Shown here in pieces: positions 1-8,502 of a stretch of 64,000 bases of DNA. Below the pieces are notes generated by a model. The model was not told the DNA's origin. It worked only from the letters and a program-made list of their open reading frames with translations, and did no database searches. A program made the translations under genes and the position numbers. This DNA comes from Devosia algicola (GTDB taxonomy: Bacteria > Pseudomonadota > Alphaproteobacteria > Rhizobiales > Devosiaceae): assembly GCF_028816455.1 (NCBI RefSeq), contig NZ_CP118246.1, positions 992,001 through 1,056,000 of the forward strand, in the 5' to 3' direction. The number at the start of each line of letters is the position of its first letter. The stretch's first letter is position 1.

Positions 1-116
1 CGCCTGACAAATCCTGTGCCGCGGCAGGCGGCACCATGGTTCCCGCCATCATGGCCGATACCAAAACGGCCAGACCCATCCGGCCCGCACGAGCCTCGCG
101 TTAATTTTTTGGTCAT
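1..116 (-). CDS. Exported protein, N-terminus only (runs off the left end)
   Basis: A strong ribosome binding site (GGAGG) lies 7 to 8 bases before the ATG at 116-114. The reading starts MTKKLTR and then breaks. If one base is removed at 91-96 (GAGCCT on the plus strand) it continues as RARAGRMGLAVLVSAMM and ends in a signal-peptidase-like PPAAAQD, which is a classical Sec signal peptide. The mature protein is outside the window. A periplasmic binding protein for a transporter of the neighbouring acid pathway is plausible but is only inference. Confidence 0.6.
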   Translation of the reverse strand, partial: MTKKLTRGSCGPDGSGRFGIGHDGGNHGAACRGTGFVR

Positions 117-664
117 GTGTTTTCCTCCCATTTGTTGATCTGCCTGATTACCTACGGCCAAATGCTGCGCACCACATCCAGGGTGATACATTTGGCGTTC
201 ATTCACCTTCGCTGCGTTCCAGCCTCCTGCTTTTTGCCTGCCCGTCCCGGTCAGGCATCGACTATTCATCCGGAAAGGCCTGGTAGAACCGGCCCCTATC
301 GGCGGCAATTAACGCGCCGCTCGTTGTCCAAATGTACAGAAAGCCTCGGCTGTATATGGCATAACCGTTGATATCTGTAATTACACATTACAAGAGAACG
401 GTTAGCGCGTCCACCCAAATTGCTCGGCTATCACCGACCTCTACCTTTCTGGACACGCATTTTTACCGAGAAGGCGTTCTAGTCCACGCAGCACTCCCCA
501 CTGACCTGGGGAACTGCAATTTTCGTATTGAACGGTCGCATGGCACCCCCGTCCGGGCAACTAGCGTTTGGCGAACCGGTATATAGTGAGACGATATAGC
601 TGTTGGCGCCTGGCGCCGACTATCCGACCCACCGCCCTACAGGCTGTTACCGTTCACGGACAGT
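117..664. other. Intergenic region, 548 bp
   Basis: I find no credible gene on either strand. The region separates the C-terminus of the LysR gene from the exported protein at the left end. Its only notable content is the operator-like palindrome at 376-385. It probably holds the promoter of the leftward exported-protein gene. Confidence 0.5.
376..389. promoter_or_regulatory. Operator-like site 1 (TGTAATTACA palindrome)
   Basis: The perfect 10-bp palindrome TGTAATTACA occupies 376-385 and is followed by CATT. The 13-mer GTAATTACACATT (377-389) recurs exactly at 8402-8414, in front of the PdxA-family gene. A related copy lies at 6490-6506. Sharing between separate intergenic regions of one catabolic cluster suggests a common repressor or activator. 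The regulator is not identified. Confidence 0.5.
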
Positions 665-1600
665 TCAAAGGAGCCGTGCGGCCCAGATTGAGGAGGCAGC
701 GCGGTCGCGCAAAATTCCGCAGGCGCGCCGGGCGGTTTCGCGCGTCGCTTTGGTTTGCAGACGTTGCTCACTATAGGCAAGACAGACCGTACGTGGGATG
801 GCCGGTGAGACGATGCGTGCGCTGAACAACGCGGGATTGAGCGGCGATTCATAAAGTGCCGCCCTCGACAGAATGGTGACCCCCATCTGACGTTGCACCA
901 TGCGCTGAATTTGGGAGAAAGAATCGATCTCAATGTGGGGCACGCGGGTGATCCCCTGTCGACGCGCCGTGTCATCAACTAATTGACGCAAACCGTGATG
1001 TCCGGTTGGTAAGATCAAAGGCAATCCCGACAATCGTTCAAGAGGTACCTCGTCATTCTCGTCCAGCAGATCGGCAAGTGATTCAGCGCTGTCTGCGGCC
1101 AAATACAGGTCTTCCTCGATGATCGGATCAAGTTGAATGCCACTTATTGACTTGTCGCCGAACACCAGTCCAACGTCCAGACGACCATCACGAAGCCAAT
1201 CAATAATATAGCCGGACATGGATTCGACGATGCGCAGGCGAACATCTGGAAAATCGCGCAATATTTCTTCAACGAGTGGCACGCAGATAACTGAAGCCAG
1301 TGAGGTTGGAACACCAAAATTGACAGTTCCGACGGCGCTCTTAGCATGTTGACGAACGCTCTCGCGTGCGGTTTGGGCGGCCTGCAATATCTGGCGGGCG
1401 TGGGCCACCAGTTCTTCACCCTCACTTGTCAGAACCACGCCGCGAGGCCGCCGGTCAAACAACATGACACCCAATTCCTGCTCGAGCGCCTTGATGCGAA
1501 TACTGAGCGATGGTTGGGCAATATGCAGTTTTTCAGAAGCAGCCAATATTGAGCCACATTCGGCGATGACCACAAAGTAGCGGAGATTCCTCAGGTCCAT
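665..1600 (-). CDS. LysR-family transcriptional regulator
   Basis: The 311-residue protein begins MDLRNLRYFVVIAE, with a typical N-terminal winged helix-turn-helix (AASEKLHIAQPSLSIRIKALE, about residues 20-40, then LGVMLFDRR). The rest has the pattern of a LysR substrate-binding domain. It is the last gene of a leftward run and starts 4 bp after the CitE-like gene ends, so it is probably co-transcribed with the acid-catabolism genes. It is the obvious local candidate regulator of that cluster. The ligand is unknown. Confidence 0.9.
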   Translation of the reverse strand: MDLRNLRYFVVIAECGSILAASEKLHIAQPSLSIRIKALEQELGVMLFDRRPRGVVLTSEGEELVAHARQILQAAQTARESVRQHAKSAVGTVNFGVPTSLASVICVPLVEEILRDFPDVRLRIVESMSGYIIDWLRDGRLDVGLVFGDKSISGIQLDPIIEEDLYLAADSAESLADLLDENDEVPLERLSGLPLILPTGHHGLRQLVDDTARRQGITRVPHIEIDSFSQIQRMVQRQMGVTILSRAALYESPLNPALFSARIVSPAIPRTVCLAYSEQRLQTKATRETARRACGILRDRAASSIWAARLL

Positions 1601-1604
1601 GCGG

Positions 1605-2525
1605 TCAGTTTAACTCGGAACTGGATGCGCTGTGCTTCCGGCGATTTTTTAACCCTATCGCATCGCCTTTTCGCAGTAGGAGACGTGCGCGATCGGCAAC
1701 GGGTTGGTCGATCATCTTGTTCTGGAAAGTCACAGCGCCCTGCCCCCGACCAACTGCGGTTTCATAAGCATTGACCAGTTTCTCGGCCAAAGCAAGCTGG
1801 GCGGCGTCGGGGCTGAACTCCTCGTTAAGAATGTCAATCTGGTTGGGGTGAATGCAGAAACCGCCTTCAAAGCCCAGTTTTCGGGAGCGCCTGACTGTCG
1901 CCCGATAGGCTTCAAGGTCGGTGTACTCGGCGACCGTTCCCAAGTACCCGATTGGCAAGACGCCCGCGGCCCGGGCGGCGGCGACAAGTTGGACATTGGG
2001 CAGATACAGACCGTCTGCTTCGGGCTCCATGCCCAGGTCAAGCGCCAAATCTTCAGCGCCAATAGTCATGGCCACAACGCGGTCCGAACCGCTGGCCAGT
2101 GATGTAATGTTCTGCAGTCCCTCAGCGGTTTCGATCATGAGGATGAATTTGGTATGGCCGATCGGTAATCCGCGCTCATGCTCAAGATCGGTGACAATTT
2201 CGTCCATCGCACGGACATATGAGGCATCAGGCACTTTGGACAGATTGAGGCCGGTAACCTGCTGACTGATTGCGGCCTCAATATCGGGCAGCGCCATCCG
2301 GAAAGGGCGATTGATGCGAACCAGTACGTCCGCGCCCTTGCCAGTCAAAGATTTGGCGATGTCAGGCACGTTCCCACGCGCAGCCGATTTTCTGTCGACC
2401 GGAACGGAATCTTCGAGATCAATTTGGAACGCATCAGGTTCGCGCCGTGCGGCACTGGCAACGAGTTTTTCATTGGTGGCGGGCACGAACAGCATGGAGC
2501 GCCAGACCGGCAGATCGGGCTTCAT
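1605..2525 (-). CDS. HpcH/HpaI-type CoA ester lyase (CitE-like)
   Basis: This 306-residue TIM-barrel protein belongs to the citrate lyase beta / malyl-CoA / citramalyl-CoA lyase family, which cleaves 3-hydroxyacyl-CoA esters with a divalent metal. Visible family motifs are RSMLFVPA at the N-terminus, QIDLEDSV (acidic metal ligand), VRINRP, an ETAEG segment, GAEDLALDLG, and GGFCIHPNQI near the C-terminus. Its start overlaps the end of the CaiB-type gene by 4 bp, implying translational coupling. A CoA-transferase next to a CoA-ester lyase suggests activation and cleavage of a C4-C6 hydroxy acid. The exact substrate cannot be read from the sequence. Confidence 0.85.
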   Translation of the reverse strand: MKPDLPVWRSMLFVPATNEKLVASAARREPDAFQIDLEDSVPVDRKSAARGNVPDIAKSLTGKGADVLVRINRPFRMALPDIEAAISQQVTGLNLSKVPDASYVRAMDEIVTDLEHERGLPIGHTKFILMIETAEGLQNITSLASGSDRVVAMTIGAEDLALDLGMEPEADGLYLPNVQLVAAARAAGVLPIGYLGTVAEYTDLEAYRATVRRSRKLGFEGGFCIHPNQIDILNEEFSPDAAQLALAEKLVNAYETAVGRGQGAVTFQNKMIDQPVADRARLLLRKGDAIGLKNRRKHSASSSELN

Positions 2526-3724
2526 TTCGCGCCTGCCAGCGGTGGCTTAACACCGATTTCAGCCAGGATTTCGTTTGTGTGTTCGCCATGCCGAGGAGCC
2601 GGTCGGCGGAAGCCGCCCGGCGTTTCGGACAAACGTGGGACAATATTGTGCATCGGTATGGAGCCAAGTTCGGCATCAGGTAAATGGGTGACGACCTCTC
2701 GAGCGCGCACATATGGATTTTCAAGAATGTCCGACATGTCCAGAACCGGCGCCACCGTCACGCCGGCACTTTCGAGCACGGCAAGATTGTCGGCAAGCGT
2801 GCGTTTACTGACATAGGCGGCGATGATGGTGTTGAGTTCGTCCTGATTACGGACGCGTGCCTCGTTGGTGGCAAAGTCCGGATGGGTTTTGAGGTCCGAC
2901 CGGCCAATTGTATCAAAAATGCGCTCGGCCATAGATTGCATTGACCCCGAGAGAGCCAAGAACCGGCCATCACTGCATTCATAGATATTGCGGGGGGCTG
3001 TGTGGCTGGCCTGATTGCCGGATCGCGGCGTAACCTTTCGGCTGACGTGATAGCGCAACGCCTCGCTGGAAATCAGCGAAAAGATTGGCTCGAACAGCGA
3101 CAAGTCCACGACCTGACCGCGTCCACCGGGTTTTTCCGCCACGCGAATTGCGGCGAGTACGGCATTGGCCCCATAGAGCCCAGCCACCATGTCAGCCATA
3201 GCCAATGGTGGCAGCAGTGGCGGCCGATCATCCCAACCGTTCAAGGATGCGTAGCCCGACATCGCCTCAACCAGCGTGCCAAAACCCGGCTTGTCGCGAT
3301 AGGGGCCGGTCTGTCCCCATCCGGATATTCTAAGAATGACCAGTTTAGGATTTAACTCAAGCAATCTGTCAGGTGCAAAACCCCATTTTTCCAGCGTGCC
3401 AGGAACAAAATTTTCAACGAGTACATGAGCAGATTTTATCAAGCACTCAAACGCCGCGCGGTCCGGTTCGGTACGAACATCCAAGGTTATACTACGCTTG
3501 TTACGCGCGTATATTTTCCAGTAGACCTCGGCACCATCGACCAGCCAGCGTCGCAGATCATCACTTTTTTCTGGATGCTCGACCTTAATGACGTCGGCGC
3601 CAAAATCCGCCAATTGCAGCGTGGCCATGTTACCGGCGACGAGACGGGACATGTCCAAAACCCGAATGCCATCGAGCGGACCGAGCCTGACCAGGTTCAA
3701 ATTGCTGATTGCTTTGGGCGCCAC
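2522..3724 (-). CDS. CaiB/BaiF family CoA-transferase
   Basis: A 400-residue class III CoA-transferase, full length for the family. It begins after a short leader with GPLDGIRVLDMSRLVAGN, followed by LQLADFGADVIKVEHP, NKRSITLDVRT, VLVENFVPGTLEKWG and ISGWGQTGPY. The catalytic aspartate is expected in AMADMVAGLYG. It would move CoA from a donor to a carboxylic acid, feeding the coupled CitE-like lyase downstream (4-bp overlap). It follows the alcohol dehydrogenase gene directly, at 3725. Specificity is not predictable. Confidence 0.9.
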   Translation of the reverse strand: MAPKAISNLNLVRLGPLDGIRVLDMSRLVAGNMATLQLADFGADVIKVEHPEKSDDLRRWLVDGAEVYWKIYARNKRSITLDVRTEPDRAAFECLIKSAHVLVENFVPGTLEKWGFAPDRLLELNPKLVILRISGWGQTGPYRDKPGFGTLVEAMSGYASLNGWDDRPPLLPPLAMADMVAGLYGANAVLAAIRVAEKPGGRGQVVDLSLFEPIFSLISSEALRYHVSRKVTPRSGNQASHTAPRNIYECSDGRFLALSGSMQSMAERIFDTIGRSDLKTHPDFATNEARVRNQDELNTIIAAYVSKRTLADNLAVLESAGVTVAPVLDMSDILENPYVRAREVVTHLPDAELGSIPMHNIVPRLSETPGGFRRPAPRHGEHTNEILAEIGVKPPLAGAK

Positions 3725-4838
3725 TCATGCGAATTCAATGACTGGTTTGATTTCGGTCAACGCTTTCATGCCGCCAAGTGCTTCGTTGACCTGATCGAGC
3801 GAATAACTATTGGAGATCATTTTTTCAAACGGCACGCGATCCTGCCAGCGTTCGACAAATCGCAATGCCAGCCAGTAGCTACGGGTATCCCCTGAAAATG
3901 AACCGATGAGTTTTAGATTCTTTTTTACCAATGTTGAGGGTTTGAAGGCTCGTTTCACCCTCTCCCAACTGACCAACGACCAAATATCTTCCACCGCGTC
4001 GCGCCATATCCAGACCCTCGTTAAGGGCAGCGGGATGGCCGGTGAATTCCATGACGATGTCGGCACCGCGTCCGTTGGTCAGTCCGGCAACGATATCGCT
4101 TCGTTCCGCCGGTGTGGTTTGTTCCAGTAAAATCGTTTTGCTGGCTCCAAATTCAGATGCCAGTTGCAGTCGCGCGGCTGGCGCACCGATGGTGATAACC
4201 TGGCGGGCACCCGAAACCGCGGCAACCGCGGTGGCTAAAATGCCCAGCGGCCCGCTCCCCTGGACCACGACAGTTTCATGAGGCTGAATATCCCCCAGAT
4301 TGGAAAATGCATTCATGACGGAACGCAGTGCGCAACTGCACAGGCTGGCAACCGGGCTGGTGACACTATCGGGCACGCGAAACCGGCCCGATTGGGGCAA
4401 CACATATCCGTATTCGGAGAATCCACCCAAGAGATAGGGCGGCTTTTCAATGTTTTCGTACATATAGGCGCGCCGGTTTTCACATAACGTCGGTTGGCGC
4501 GCCACAGTACAGAAAAAGCAGGCATTACAAGCGGTATGGGTCCACACGATACGATCCCCAACCTGTAGTTCCTGCCCGGCATTGTCAGTTTCCGCGCCGG
4601 GCCCCAGCTTAACGACCCGTCCAACCATTTCGTGCCCAACGATGACCGGCAAATCGACCTTGAGCGCTATTGAGCCTTGCGACAAATGCACGTCCGTGCC
4701 GCAAATGGTGCAAGTTTCGGTTTTGACCAGAATGGCGCCCGGCTCGATATCGCTAGGCACAGGCACATCTTCAATGACGATGGGTTTATCAAAGGCGCGC
4801 AATACTGCCGCGCGTGAGGTATTGGGGATAGTTGCCAT
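3725..4838 (-). CDS. Zinc-dependent alcohol dehydrogenase (MDR family), frameshifted
   Basis: A medium-chain dehydrogenase/reductase of about 370 residues. Catalytic zinc ligands are visible in TICGTD and GHEMVGR, and a structural zinc site in CNACFFCTVARQPTLC. The NAD-binding region has VVVQGSGPLGILA. The frame breaks near 3911-3926 after LQTLNIGKK and resumes as LIGSFSGDTRSYWLALRF, ending in TEIKPVIEFA at 3725. A one-base error in a T run at 3921-3926, or in the nearby TTTT, explains this. The gene lies between aldehyde dehydrogenase and CoA-transferase and probably oxidises an alcohol intermediate. Confidence 0.85.
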
Positions 4839-4877
4839 CTGGTTCAGCCCTTCTGGTTTCCATGAAACCTTGCCTGA

Positions 4878-6317
4878 TCAGCCATGATTTAACACGACGG
4901 TTTTGGCGACGGTAAACTCGCGAAGCGCTTCAAACCCTTTCTCGCGGCCGTGACCAGATTTTCGTACCCCGCCGAACGGTAGCTCGACACCGCCGCCGGC
5001 GCCGTAGGAATTTATGAAGATTTGACCGGCCCGGATCTGTTTGGCCATTCGCATTTGTCGCCCGCCGTTCTCGGTCCAAACACCGGCGACCAAACCATAA
5101 TCAGTGCCATTGGCCAGACGAACCGCGTCCATTTCATCATCGAACGGGAGAGCGGAAAGAACCGGACCAAACACCTCTTCACGCGCGAGTTGGTGGTTTT
5201 CAGGCACCAGGGCGAAAAGTGTAGGGACGATATAGTAACCGTTTGGCTCTGCTCTATCGTCAAGAACCCCGGTTGCAGCGACTTCCAGGCCACCTTGACG
5301 CCCCGAGTCCAAAAAGCTTCGACCCGCTGCTTTTGAGTGAGGCTAATAACGCCGCCACAGTCCAGGTCAGCATCATGCGGCCCGACCCGAAGATGTGAGA
5401 ACCGCTTGGCAAGCGCGCGGGTAAACTTCTCATAGATGGCGCGTTGCACCAAAACACGGCTGCCGGCCGAACAGGTCTGACCGGCATTCTGCACAATAGC
5501 CTTCGCAATCGCCTCAATGGCAGGCTCCTGATTGGCATCTTCAAAAACAATTTGCGGTGACTTGCCGCCCAGTTCCAGCACACACGGAATATGATTTATT
5601 GCGGCAGCCGTCTGAATGAGTGTGCCGACCTCGGGGGACCCGGTGAAGGACAAGAAATCTATATCCGGATGCGAAGAAAGCGCTGCGCCCGCGACACCAC
5701 CCCGCCCGGTGACGATGTTGATCGCACCCTCTGGAAAGCCAATCTCACAGGCGAGTTCAGCAACGCGTATGACGCCCAGGCACGCCTCCTCAGCGGGTTT
5801 GAGGACACAGGTATTGCCCGCGGCCAGCGCCGGTCCCAATGTACGGCCAAACATGGAAATTGGATAGTTCCAAGGAATGATGTGCCCGACCACGCCGCGA
5901 GGTTCGCGCAGGACCGACACCTGATACCCATTTAGATACGGGATGACCTCGCCGTGCAGCTTGTCAGCAGCACCGCCGTAAAACTCGAAATAGCGCGCAC
6001 ACACGCTGACGTCGGCTCGTGCCTGAGTCAGGGGTTTGCCGGTGTCTGCGGCCTCAATCTGAGCCAGGCTCCTCATGATGCTCAAGGATCAGCAGACCCA
6101 GCCGGTTCATCAATCGGCCACGTTCAAATGCTGGTAAATTGCCCCATGTGCCTTCAAATGCCCGGCGGGCCGATGCGACAGCGCGATTGACGTCGCCGCT
6201 GCTGCCGCTTGCAATGGCGCCAATTTCCTTGCCGTTACTCGGGCTGAACATGGCGATGGTTTCGCCGGTTTCAGCCTCCTGCCATTTGCCACCGATCAAT
6301 AGTCGGCTTGATAACAT
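4878..6317 (-). CDS. NAD(P)-dependent aldehyde dehydrogenase, frameshifted twice
   Basis: An aldehyde dehydrogenase of about 480 residues. Visible motifs are IIPWNYP (cofactor), VLELGGKSP (general base Glu), NAGQTCSAGSRVL (catalytic Cys) and EVFGPVLSALPF. The C-terminus is ELPFGGVRKSGHGREKG then VNL-like residues. Two one-base errors split it. At 6066-6071 AGGCTC should be AGCTC on the plus strand, restoring LEHHEELAQIEAADTGKP. At 5311-5315 an A5 run should be A6, restoring KQRVEAFLDSGRQGG. It is the first gene of the leftward operon. It faces the dehydrogenase at 6526 across a region with operator-like site 2. Confidence 0.85.
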
Positions 6318-6489
6318 TACTCACTCCTGACTTGGCGGGCCGATTAACGACCTGACAATGGGTACCATTTGGCAGAACCGCGCGACAAATAGCCAATGGC
6401 AAGGTGAGCTATACGGATCGTTGATATGGCAGTTACCCCTGCCGGCCTGCCACGCGCCCACGCTGCTGTGGCATTTTGCACAGCGATCC

Positions 6490-6506
6490 TGTAATTACTA
6501 ATTTTA
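6490..6506. promoter_or_regulatory. Operator-like site 2 (17-bp match to site 3)
   Basis: The plus strand reads TGTAATTACTAATTTTA at 6490-6506. Its reverse complement, TAAAATTAGTAATTACA, is found exactly at 8394-8410. The site lies 20 bp upstream of the start of the plus-strand dehydrogenase at 6526, in the divergent region with the aldehyde dehydrogenase gene (start 6317). It is well placed to control one or both. Confidence 0.6.
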
Positions 6507-6525
6507 TGTGCAGATGGAGGAGAAT

Positions 6526-7437
6526 ATGGCCGCCAACGATCACGACAAGACAATTGGCTTCATCGGCCTAGGACTGATGGGCAGCGCAATGGCGGAAATG
6601 TTACTGGATGACGGTCACGATTTGGTCGTGTGGAATCGCGAACCTGAACCACTTGAGGATTTTGAGCGGCGGGGCGCACGAGTTGCGTCCAGTCCCGCCG
6701 ATCTAGCCGCTCATGCGGATGTCATTGTGATTTGTGTTCTTCATACTGAGGCTGTGCAAGCAGTATGTCTGGGTGAAAGCGGCGTCGTACAAACCGGCAA
6801 AGCCGGAACGATCATTATCGATCATTCGACAGCAATGCCGCAGGAAACCGTGGCGATCGCGGCTGAATTGGCAGAACGTGCAGGCATGAGCTTTGTGGAC
6901 GCGCCAGTCTCAGGCGGCCCGGCATTTGCACGTCAACGCAAATTGACAATCATGGCTGGCGGCGCTGAGGCGGATATTGAAACCACCCGAAAATTGATGC
7001 GTACTTACGCGCAAAATATTACCCGAATGGGCGATATCGGAGCCGGGCAAATGACCAAGGTGATAAATCAAGCCATTGCAGGTGTCAGCTATGTTCTTAT
7101 GGCCGAAGTTGTCCGCATCGCCGAGGAAAGTGGCATTGACGCGGCCAAAATTCCCCAATGCCTTGCTGGCGGACATGCCGACAGCGTGATGCTGAACTAT
7201 GCCTATCCAAAAATGCTGCAAAGGGACTTTGAACCGCCCGCCAGTCTGGCGAGCCAAATGCTCAAAGATCTGAAAAATGTCGGAAGTGAAGCACAACGCT
7301 TTAACTTGGACCTGCCCCTGGTCGCCAGCGCTACGCGGCAATTCAGCGATTATGTTCAAAATGGCGGTGGCAAGCGCGAAACAGCCTCAATCTACGAGAG
7401 CCTATCGCAAGAGTTAAGCGCCTCGACATTTGTTTAA
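6526..7437 (+). CDS. 3-hydroxyisobutyrate-type dehydrogenase (beta-hydroxyacid dehydrogenase family)
   Basis: A 303-residue NAD(P)-binding protein of the 3-hydroxyisobutyrate / tartronate semialdehyde reductase family. The start at 6526 is supported by GGAGGAG just upstream; an in-frame ATG at 6508 lacks this. The Rossmann motif is GFIGLGLMGSAMAE, followed by VVWNREP, IIDHSTAMPQ and FVDAPVSGGPAFA. The conserved lysine region is GQMTKVINQAI. Family members interconvert beta-hydroxyacids and semialdehydes. It is probably a redox step of the same acid pathway as the aldehyde dehydrogenase, and shares the operator-like sequence with the PdxA-family gene. Confidence 0.88.
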   Translation: MAANDHDKTIGFIGLGLMGSAMAEMLLDDGHDLVVWNREPEPLEDFERRGARVASSPADLAAHADVIVICVLHTEAVQAVCLGESGVVQTGKAGTIIIDHSTAMPQETVAIAAELAERAGMSFVDAPVSGGPAFARQRKLTIMAGGAEADIETTRKLMRTYAQNITRMGDIGAGQMTKVINQAIAGVSYVLMAEVVRIAEESGIDAAKIPQCLAGGHADSVMLNYAYPKMLQRDFEPPASLASQMLKDLKNVGSEAQRFNLDLPLVASATRQFSDYVQNGGGKRETASIYESLSQELSASTFV

Positions 7438-7445
7438 CCAATCCA

Positions 7446-7472
7446 GGAGGGCCAATTTGCCCTCCCGGTTTT
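7446..7472 (+). terminator. Rho-independent terminator between convergent genes
   Basis: A GGAGGGC / GCCCTCC stem (7446-7452 and 7459-7465) with loop CAATTT is followed by CGGTTTT. It lies between the stop of the plus-strand dehydrogenase (7437) and the end of the leftward RraA-type gene (7490), so it can serve transcription from the left. Confidence 0.75.
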
Positions 7473-7489
7473 GGGGCGCGGGTCAATGC

Positions 7490-8215
7490 CTACCACGGTC
7501 GATCTTCAAGCTTGACCGTATCGTCCATGGGCATGCCTAGTTTTTCATAAAATGCTCGGCGCATACGGCGGTCCTTGTCCTGAACGAGCCACGCACGTTT
7601 GGCGATCTCTTCAGACAAATCCTGCGGAATAACAACGATCCCGTCGTCGTCGGCAATAATGCCATCACCTGGATGCACCAGTACCCCACCGCAATTGATC
7701 GGCTGGTTGACGCTGGCGAGTTCGAGGCGACCAGCCATGTGGCGCATGGAACGGACTGCGGCGAAAACCGGCGATTTCTGACCAATGCATTCACCGGAAT
7801 CACGACATGCGCCGTCAATTACAAAGCCCACGGTGCCCAGGATTTTCGCGTCCAGCACATTGTTTGACCCCAGCAAACCACAGCGCGATTGCCGGGTGTC
7901 GATCACCTGAACCTCGTCGGTGGCACCCATTTTGCTGCCGCCCGTCCATAGCGCGTCAGGTGCCGCCTTGCCGTCGGGACCTTTTTTATACTGCCGGTCG
8001 TCAAACTGTTCGTATGTGAGTTGGGGAATTGGATTGTTAACGACGCGATATTCCGAAGTTGCTGCAATGCCCGCGAAGAAGATACCGGGAAATAATGGCC
8101 GGATACGTGGGTCCATTTCGTAGGTGTTCATGTGCCCTAGCGAATCAAGCGCGTCAGTCACATCCGACGTTCTTACATTTCGCAAAATTTCCAATGTTGA
8201 TTTGCTTATCGACAA
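7490..8215 (-). CDS. RraA-family protein (HMG/oxaloacetate-type aldolase fold)
   Basis: The 241-residue product matches RraA / 4-hydroxy-4-methyl-2-oxoglutarate aldolase-like proteins. Visible are SDVTDALDSLGHM near the start, GTVGFVIDGACRDSGE (expected substrate-binding Arg-Asp), and NCGGVLVHPGDGIIADDDGI near the end. I chose the TTG start at 8215 because GGAGGAG lies six bases upstream and the family starts here; a longer reading to 8371 adds an unrelated leader. In a catabolic cluster a retro-aldol or decarboxylase role is more likely than RNase E inhibition, but this is inference. Confidence 0.8.
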   Translation of the reverse strand: MSISKSTLEILRNVRTSDVTDALDSLGHMNTYEMDPRIRPLFPGIFFAGIAATSEYRVVNNPIPQLTYEQFDDRQYKKGPDGKAAPDALWTGGSKMGATDEVQVIDTRQSRCGLLGSNNVLDAKILGTVGFVIDGACRDSGECIGQKSPVFAAVRSMRHMAGRLELASVNQPINCGGVLVHPGDGIIADDDGIVVIPQDLSEEIAKRAWLVQDKDRRMRRAFYEKLGMPMDDTVKLEDRPW

Positions 8216-8393
8216 GACGAACTCCTCCAGTTTGATGCGCCGGGGTCGGCGCTCGCGGTAAAATTGCATGGTGCCGGGTAAGCCAACAACTAGCCATTTC
8301 AAACCGGTGATATAGCCCGTGCCTATAGCGCCCGCGCCCCGCGCCCCGCGCCGATCACGGCTCCAAATCACATTACAGCTTGTAGATTTGGTC

Positions 8394-8414
8394 TAAAATT
8401 AGTAATTACACATT
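8394..8414. promoter_or_regulatory. Operator-like site 3
   Basis: TAAAATTAGTAATTACA occupies 8394-8410, followed by CATT. It is the exact reverse complement of site 2 (6490-6506) and shares 13 bases with site 1 (377-389). It lies between the divergent RraA-type gene (start 8215) and PdxA-type gene (start near 8503). Confidence 0.6.
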
Positions 8415-8502
8415 CTATGAAGAACGGCAGGATGATAATGACGCGGTGCGGGAGCGCATCATGCTTTTGCCATTCGGACCCTGCATGGACAAGAGTGGTA
8501 AA

